Positions 6,848 to 9,890 of a stretch of 9,890 nt of DNA are shown piece by piece. A program made the position numbers and the translations under genes. Every line of letters starts with the position of its first letter. Position 1 is the stretch's first letter. The notes below the pieces were generated by a model. It was not told the origin of the DNA. It was given only the letters and a program-made list of their open reading frames with translations, and did no database searches. The DNA is from Planctomycetota bacterium (lineage in GTDB: Bacteria; Planctomycetota; Phycisphaerae; UBA1845; PWPN01). The stretch covers positions 1 through 9,890 of the forward strand of contig JACQVT010000261.1 of assembly GCA_016209665.1 (NCBI GenBank), read 5' to 3'.

Positions 6848-6877
6848 GGCGTTGACCGCGCCACCAGTCCCAACGCC
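6848..6877 (-). promoter_or_regulatory. Perfect inverted repeat at the predicted 5' end of the radical SAM transcript
   Basis: GGCGTTG (6848-6854) and CAACGCC (6871-6877) are perfect 7-bp inverted repeats around a 16-nt loop. They lie directly downstream of the -10 box at 6882-6887, so they would be the first structure of the mRNA, or an operator overlapping the transcription start. Confidence 0.4.
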
Positions 6878-6881
6878 CAGC

Positions 6882-6909
6882 AGTATAACTTGCTTCGCCG
6901 CGTTGTCAA
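6882..6909 (-). promoter_or_regulatory. Near-consensus sigma-70-type promoter of the radical SAM gene
   Basis: On the minus strand, a perfect TTGACA (6904-6909), a 16-nt spacer and TATACT (6882-6887, 5 of 6 bases). The predicted start near 6875 gives a 5'-UTR of about 134 nt. This is the best promoter match in the window and is correctly oriented for the gene starting at 6741. Confidence 0.6.
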
Positions 6910-7099
6910 CGCATGCTTCTGCTGCCCCAGCGGGTAGGACAGGGCGGACGGTCCGCGGTTCCATCGGCGCGGTCCAGGTGAATGGGCACGTCCGTTCCTC
7001 TCGCTACGCGAGCCCGTGGATTCGGGTCAGTCTCGCAGGCGCGTTTAGCGTGGGGGCGCGGATTGAAGGACACCGGCCGGGCAGGCCGATGTATCGTGG

Positions 7100-7360
7100 A
7101 TGAGTGATGAACCGTCCTACATCCTGGAGATTAGCGGACTGCCTGAGTCCGGCGGGGGGGCAAACGAGGGGCAACCGTCAGGCCAGGCCGGCGGTCGGCC
7201 CTGGATCGGCATGCATTTCGAGTGCTGCGGAGTTTACACCCGGATTTATCGGAACCGGGATGGAACAGCCTACGAAGGGCATTGTCCGCGTTGTCACCGG
7301 GTGGCGCGGGTCAAGATCGGCGCCGGGGGCACGTCGCATCGGATGTTCCGGGCGGAGTGA
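7100..7360 (+). CDS. Small conserved Cys-rich protein, putative zinc binder
   Basis: 86 residues. The first 33 are Gly/Ser/Gln-rich and probably disordered. The rest is compact and conserved-looking: PWIGMHFECCGVYTRIYRN (34-52), then GTAYEGHCPRCHR (55-67), and a C-terminal GAGGTSHRMFRA block. C42/C43 plus the C62-x2-C65 pair make a plausible zinc-ribbon-like site. I recall similar short proteins (CCG-VY-RIYRN, then CPRC, then GGTS) from planctomycete genomes, always uncharacterised; that is memory, not a search. No signal peptide or membrane segment is seen. The ATG at 7100 has only a poor SD, so the exact start is uncertain, but the conserved part is downstream of any choice. It stands alone, divergent from the radical SAM gene and convergent with scpB. 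Confidence 0.75.
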   Translation: MSDEPSYILEISGLPESGGGANEGQPSGQAGGRPWIGMHFECCGVYTRIYRNRDGTAYEGHCPRCHRVARVKIGAGGTSHRMFRAE

Positions 7361-7392
7361 AGCGCGGGGATGAAGTCAGCAGCTTCATTTTC

Positions 7393-7444
7393 GATTTTGG
7401 ATTTGCGATTCCCGATTCCCGGGCCCCGAACCCCGAGCCCCGGG
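7393..7444. repeat. Two adjoining heptanucleotide repeat tracts, GATTCCC and CCCCGAG types
   Basis: Four 7-nt units (GATTTTG, GATTTGC, GATTCCC, GATTCCC; 7393-7420), three intervening Gs, then three more units (CCCCGAA, CCCCGAG, CCCCGGG; 7424-7444). The block fills most of the 87-bp gap between the convergent Cys-rich-protein gene and scpB. The GC-rich part also contains CCCGGG at 7418-7423 and 7438-7443, which could pair as a short hairpin. It ends only 3 bp before the scpB stop codon. Confidence 0.75.
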
Positions 7445-7447
7445 TCT

Positions 7448-8161
7448 TCACTGTCCGGGCTGCATTTCTTCGACGGCGGGCAAGTCCTCGAGGCCCGACA
7501 GGCCGAACACCTCCAGGAACCTGCGGGTGGTGCCGTAGAGCATGGGCCGGCCGACGTCCTCGGCTCGCCCGACGATCTTGATCAGGCCCAGCTCGCGGAG
7601 GCGGTTGAGCATCTCGCCCGCCGACACGCCGCGGATGGCCTCGATCTGGGCGCGCACCACCGGCTGCTTGTAAGCCACGACCGCCAGCGTCTCCATGGCC
7701 GCCTGGGACAATCGCGTGTCCTGCCTGGCCTGCTTGAGACGGCGAATCCAGGTGTTGTAGACCGGCAGCGTCAGCATCTGGTATCCGCTGGCGATCTGCT
7801 CGATCCGGAACGAGGCTCCCGTTTTCTCATATTTGTCGTTGAGGGTCTTGATGTGACTTCGCACGTCGCGGGCTGAACCCACGCCCACGCTCGAGACGAT
7901 CTTGGCCAGCGGCAGGGGGGTATCCGAGGCGAACAGGATGGCCTCCACCACGCGCTGCGTGGTGACCTCGGGCTGGCCGATGCCCTCGGGCGACTCGAGG
8001 GTCTCGGTGTCGGCGTCGGCATCGCCATCGGCCCGTGCGGCCGGTCCGGTCTGCCCGCTGGTCGGCGGGGGCGTCAGGTCGGCGTCTACCCCGTCATCCT
8101 GACGGTCTTCCGTCGAGGCTAGGGGGGGGTGCTCCGTACTGGTTTCATCCGTGTCGGCCAT
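7448..8161 (-). CDS. scpB: ScpB, segregation and condensation protein B
   Basis: 237 residues. ScpB is the winged-helix kleisin-associated (kite) subunit that, with ScpA and SMC, forms the bacterial condensin acting in chromosome segregation in the cytoplasm. The family core starts at about residue 68 (TTQRVVEAILFASDTPLPLA). It continues with SFRIEQIASGYQMLTLP (117-133), LSQAAMETLAVVAYKQPV (151-168), IEAIRGVSAGEMLNRLRELG (173-192) and GRPMLYGTTRRFLEVFGL (204-221), all highly characteristic. The first 65 residues are an acidic, Pro/Thr/Asp-rich, presumably disordered extension that many ScpB proteins lack. No SD precedes the ATG at 8161; a -10-like TATATT sits so close that the mRNA may be nearly leaderless. 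A downstream start near residue 60-70 would also give a full domain, but no ATG is available there. No scpA lies beside it, unlike in many bacteria. Confidence 0.95.
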   Translation of the reverse strand: MADTDETSTEHPPLASTEDRQDDGVDADLTPPPTSGQTGPAARADGDADADTETLESPEGIGQPEVTTQRVVEAILFASDTPLPLAKIVSSVGVGSARDVRSHIKTLNDKYEKTGASFRIEQIASGYQMLTLPVYNTWIRRLKQARQDTRLSQAAMETLAVVAYKQPVVRAQIEAIRGVSAGEMLNRLRELGLIKIVGRAEDVGRPMLYGTTRRFLEVFGLSGLEDLPAVEEMQPGQ

Positions 8162-8171
8162 GATTCACGAG

Positions 8172-8200
8172 AATATATCGGCCTGGTCGCGGATCGTCCA
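8172..8200 (-). promoter_or_regulatory. Candidate promoter for scpB giving an almost leaderless mRNA
   Basis: On the minus strand, TGGACG (8195-8200, 4 of 6), a 17-nt spacer and TATATT (8172-8177, 5 of 6). Transcription would start around 8165, within a few nt of the ATG at 8161, consistent with the missing SD. Confidence 0.4.
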
Positions 8201-8239
8201 ACGGCCCAACCGACCGGAGGACATTCCGGCAATCCGTCT

Positions 8240-8267
8240 TTGACTTGGCCGTTCCGCCGGGCATAGA
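8240..8267 (+). promoter_or_regulatory. Weak candidate promoter for the PEP-CTERM gene
   Basis: TTGACT (8240-8245, 5 of 6) followed after 16 nt by CATAGA (8262-8267, 3 of 6). A start near 8274 would place the hairpins at 8274-8329 at the beginning of the transcript. The -10 match is poor. Confidence 0.25.
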
Positions 8268-8294
8268 AACGCCGCAGGGGCAAGTCTTGTCCTG

Positions 8295-8329
8295 CTTCGG
8301 GCCGGGAAAGGCGGTTTACCCGGCCGAAG
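8295..8329 (+). promoter_or_regulatory. Strong hairpin in the 5' region of the PEP-CTERM gene
   Basis: CTTCGGGCCGGG (8295-8306) pairs with CCCGGCCGAAG (8319-8329): eleven base pairs with a single bulged G and a 12-nt loop. Just upstream, GCAGG (8274-8278) and CCTGC (8291-8295) can form a smaller stem. The structure is about 77 nt before the ATG at 8407. It does not match a riboswitch consensus I know and has no T-run after it. Confidence 0.45.
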
Positions 8330-8406
8330 TGGTTTCCGAAGATCGCTCGAAGTCAGAACGCTCGGGCTCATTGGAACGGGTCAGACTCTGGGAGCGAGGA
8401 CTCAAC

Positions 8407-9000
8407 ATGAGAACGTCAGTTATCCTCGGTATCGTTGCCGACACGGTTCTCGTGGGGGCGGCGGGCACCTTCGCGACAACGTTCACAGTGGCCACGTTCG
8501 CGGACCCGTCGCCGGGTTCGTCGTCGCCGCTGTTCAGCCTGCATTTCGACGGGAGCGGCGATCTGGACAGCGTCCAGGGGAGCTGGAGCGGTACGGGCTT
8601 GACGCTCCAGGTGCCGTTCGACGGCTCGGTGTACCCGGACGCCACGTTCTCCATGCCGGCAGTGAGCGTCAACGCCGCCGGGCAGGCCGGGCCGGGTCAC
8701 GTCGAGTTCTATGACCAGACGGCGGCGCTGATTCTGACCATCGATTGGATTTCGGGCACGGCGAACGAGTTCGGCATCGGCGCCCAGGACACCACGACCA
8801 GCCCGGGCAACGTGACCATCCAGTACAAGAACTTCAGCCTGGTCAGTGAATCGTTCGCGTTCAGTTTCGCCAACCAGCAGGACGTGGGCGACGACACGAT
8901 GACGACGACCGCAGCCTTCACCTCCTCGGCGTTTCCTGAGCCGACGACGATGGTCGCCCTGGGGATCGGCAGTCTGGCCCTGCTGGTCCAGCGAAGGTAG
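8407..9000 (+). CDS. PEP-CTERM sorting-domain protein
   Basis: 197 residues. The C-terminus has the PEP-CTERM tripartite signal: F-PEP-T at 176-180, a hydrophobic helix (MVALGIGSLALLV, 182-194) and a basic QRR end. In PEP-CTERM systems this tail is recognised by the exosortase EpsH/XrtA, which processes the protein during export, usually in biofilm- or exopolysaccharide-producing bacteria. The N-terminus (1-24) is a short signal peptide-like segment, unusual in carrying Asp12 inside the hydrophobic stretch. The middle (30-170) is Ser/Thr/Gly/Asp-rich, low in charge, with one Trp-rich patch (W60, W114) and no Cys, as expected for a beta-rich secreted protein; I recognise no named domain. GAGGA at 8396-8400, 6 nt before the ATG, fixes the start. 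No exosortase gene is in the window. Confidence 0.88.
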   Translation: MRTSVILGIVADTVLVGAAGTFATTFTVATFADPSPGSSSPLFSLHFDGSGDLDSVQGSWSGTGLTLQVPFDGSVYPDATFSMPAVSVNAAGQAGPGHVEFYDQTAALILTIDWISGTANEFGIGAQDTTTSPGNVTIQYKNFSLVSESFAFSFANQQDVGDDTMTTTAAFTSSAFPEPTTMVALGIGSLALLVQRR

Positions 9001-9016
9001 ACCGCGCTGGGCGGTC
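9000..9016 (+). terminator. Hairpin overlapping the PEP-CTERM stop codon
   Basis: GACCGC (9000-9005) and GCGGTC (9011-9016) form a perfect 6-bp stem with a 5-nt loop starting at the last base of the stop codon. No T-tract follows, so a terminator role is uncertain. Confidence 0.3.
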
Positions 9017-9079
9017 AAGCCACGCCAAGGGGTGCGCGACGCACTCGCTGCGCGTTTTCGTCGCGAAGCGGCAAGCCCG

Positions 9080-9104
9080 ACCGTGCGTCTGATTCATGCA
9101 CGGT
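9080..9104. terminator. Hairpin between the convergent PEP-CTERM and acyltransferase genes
   Basis: ACCGTGC (9080-9086) and GCACGGT (9098-9104) form a perfect 7-bp stem with an 11-nt loop, midway between two genes that converge here. The position fits a bidirectional terminator, but neither strand shows a T-run. Confidence 0.35.
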
Positions 9105-9162
9105 TCGCGCTGCCGGCGTCCGGTCGCGGTTCGGACAAGCCCCACGTTGTTCGCACACCCTC

Positions 9163-9890
9163 TCAGACGAATTGTGCCCACCGCGTCCTATGCAACCCCG
9201 CGGCTACCAGCAGCGAGGCTGTATAAACCAGCAGGGCCTGCGGCCACGCCGAATCGAAGCGCAGTCCACATTGACTCATCAGCGAGATCACCAAGGGATG
9301 GACCAGGTAGATCCCGAAGGTGTTGCGGATGAGGACGTTCGTGACGGGGTCGGTCCGGCCGACCGGCACGGCGGCCAGGCAGACGAGCAGCACCCCCAGG
9401 CCAAACCGTCGCAGTAACTCCCATTCGAGGAGGACCCACGGCTCGTGCACCCCGCCGACGGTGGCGATCGCCGCACCCAGCAGGGCGCATGCCACGAGGG
9501 TGGGCCGACGGTGTGGTCCCATGGCGATGGCCCGGCCTACCGCCACTCCGAGCGGGATGCAGGGGATTGAAAAGAGCCACTGCAGGAAGGGCGGCCCAAG
9601 CGGGCCTCTAATCCTCACCCACGCACAGACGAAGAGCACGATGGCCCCGGTCGCGACGGCCGTCGCCACCACCCTGCGGAGCGGCCATCGGCCAAAGAGG
9701 CCGGTCAGCCAGACGGCGGCTAGGTTCGCGGCCAGGATGAATGGCAGGAACCACAGGTGCAGGGCGGTCCCGTAGAACAGCATACGCCACTCGAGCGATG
9801 CGGTGAGCGGCTGGTGATGGCGGAGTGCGTGCAGGACGAGCCCCACCGCGTACACCCCCGACCAGACAACCCAGGGGACCAGGATCGTCC
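9163..9890 (-). CDS. Membrane acyltransferase, acyltransferase 3 (OafA/YrhL) family, N-terminus cut by window edge
   Basis: The C-terminal 241 residues of a multi-pass membrane protein. Family members move acyl groups onto sugars of the envelope, such as O-antigen, exopolysaccharide or peptidoglycan. Visible features: ILVPWVVWSGVYAVGL at the window edge, matching the arginine/proline-preceded helix usual in mid-family; HLWFLPFILAANLAAVW, the typical H-x-WFL helix; a series of about seven hydrophobic segments; and the closing NTFGIYLVHPLVISLM, the well-known G-x-Y-x-x-H motif. The frame remains open from 9855 to 9890, so the GTG at 9853-9855 is internal and the real start lies outside. The catalytic N-terminal helices with the key His are not visible. 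It converges on the PEP-CTERM gene; a shared role in surface glycan decoration is conceivable but unproven. Confidence 0.85.
   Translation of the reverse strand, partial: TILVPWVVWSGVYAVGLVLHALRHHQPLTASLEWRMLFYGTALHLWFLPFILAANLAAVWLTGLFGRWPLRRVVATAVATGAIVLFVCAWVRIRGPLGPPFLQWLFSIPCIPLGVAVGRAIAMGPHRRPTLVACALLGAAIATVGGVHEPWVLLEWELLRRFGLGVLLVCLAAVPVGRTDPVTNVLIRNTFGIYLVHPLVISLMSQCGLRFDSAWPQALLVYTASLLVAAGLHRTRWAQFV

Larger units (their letters stand above)
6742..7099. other. Intergenic region between divergent radical SAM and small-protein genes
   Basis: 358 bases without a convincing gene. The left half holds the radical SAM leader, inverted repeat and promoter described separately. In the right half (about 6910-7099) I see no clear promoter, SD or repeat for the 86-residue gene, and the open frames there look like shadows. 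Confidence 0.5.

Noticed and set aside
5674..6855. 393-codon plus-strand ORF opposite the radical SAM gene
   Set aside because: Antisense shadow in high-GC DNA with no recognisable domain; the minus strand has the CxxxCxxC motif and SD.
8245..8264. Sigma-54 promoter before the PEP-CTERM gene
   Set aside because: TTGG is present, but the -12 position reads GG instead of GC and the rest matches poorly.

Overview
The window is GC-rich bacterial chromosomal DNA, most likely from a member of the Planctomycetota, probably an uncultured or metagenome-derived lineage. That assignment is an inference. It rests on a PEP-CTERM exported protein, an RHS remnant with planctomycete-style YD repeats, a small Cys-rich protein of a type I recall from planctomycete genomes, a solitary Flp pilin, and a SpoIID-type protein with no sporulation context. 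No plasmid, phage, CRISPR, rRNA or tRNA signature was seen.

Layout. 1-531 (-): 5'-truncated RHS/YD-repeat remnant leaving the window on the left. 535-950: no gene; one hairpin and a candidate promoter. 951-1922 (+): exported protein of unknown function, followed 32 bp later by 1955-3421 (+): SpoIID/LytB-domain protein, probably one operon, ending at a hairpin (3437-3470). 3525-3716 (-): Flp/Fap-type pilin with a GTG start. 3717-4003: intergenic, with two heptanucleotide repeat tracts. 4004-4756 (+): DUF72/YecE-like protein. 4757-4950: a third heptamer tract and a palindromic repeat family built on AGTGATGTCCCC. 4951-6741 (-): B12-binding-type radical SAM protein with a good SD and a near-consensus promoter (6882-6909). 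7100-7360 (+): 86-residue Cys-rich protein. 7361-7447: GATT-type and CCCCG-type heptamer tracts. 7448-8161 (-): ScpB with an acidic N-terminal extension. 8162-8406: divergent intergenic region with a strong hairpin. 8407-9000 (+): PEP-CTERM protein. 9163-9890 (-): membrane acyltransferase (acyltransferase 3 family), cut by the right edge.

The genes are mostly short transcription units in alternating directions, and several concern the cell envelope (exported protein plus SpoIID, pilin, PEP-CTERM protein, acyltransferase). I see no multi-gene defence or biosynthetic system. The most distinctive signal lies between genes: four intergenic spots carry degenerate repeats with an exact 7-nt period, and a separate inverted/direct repeat family sits between the DUF72 and radical SAM genes.
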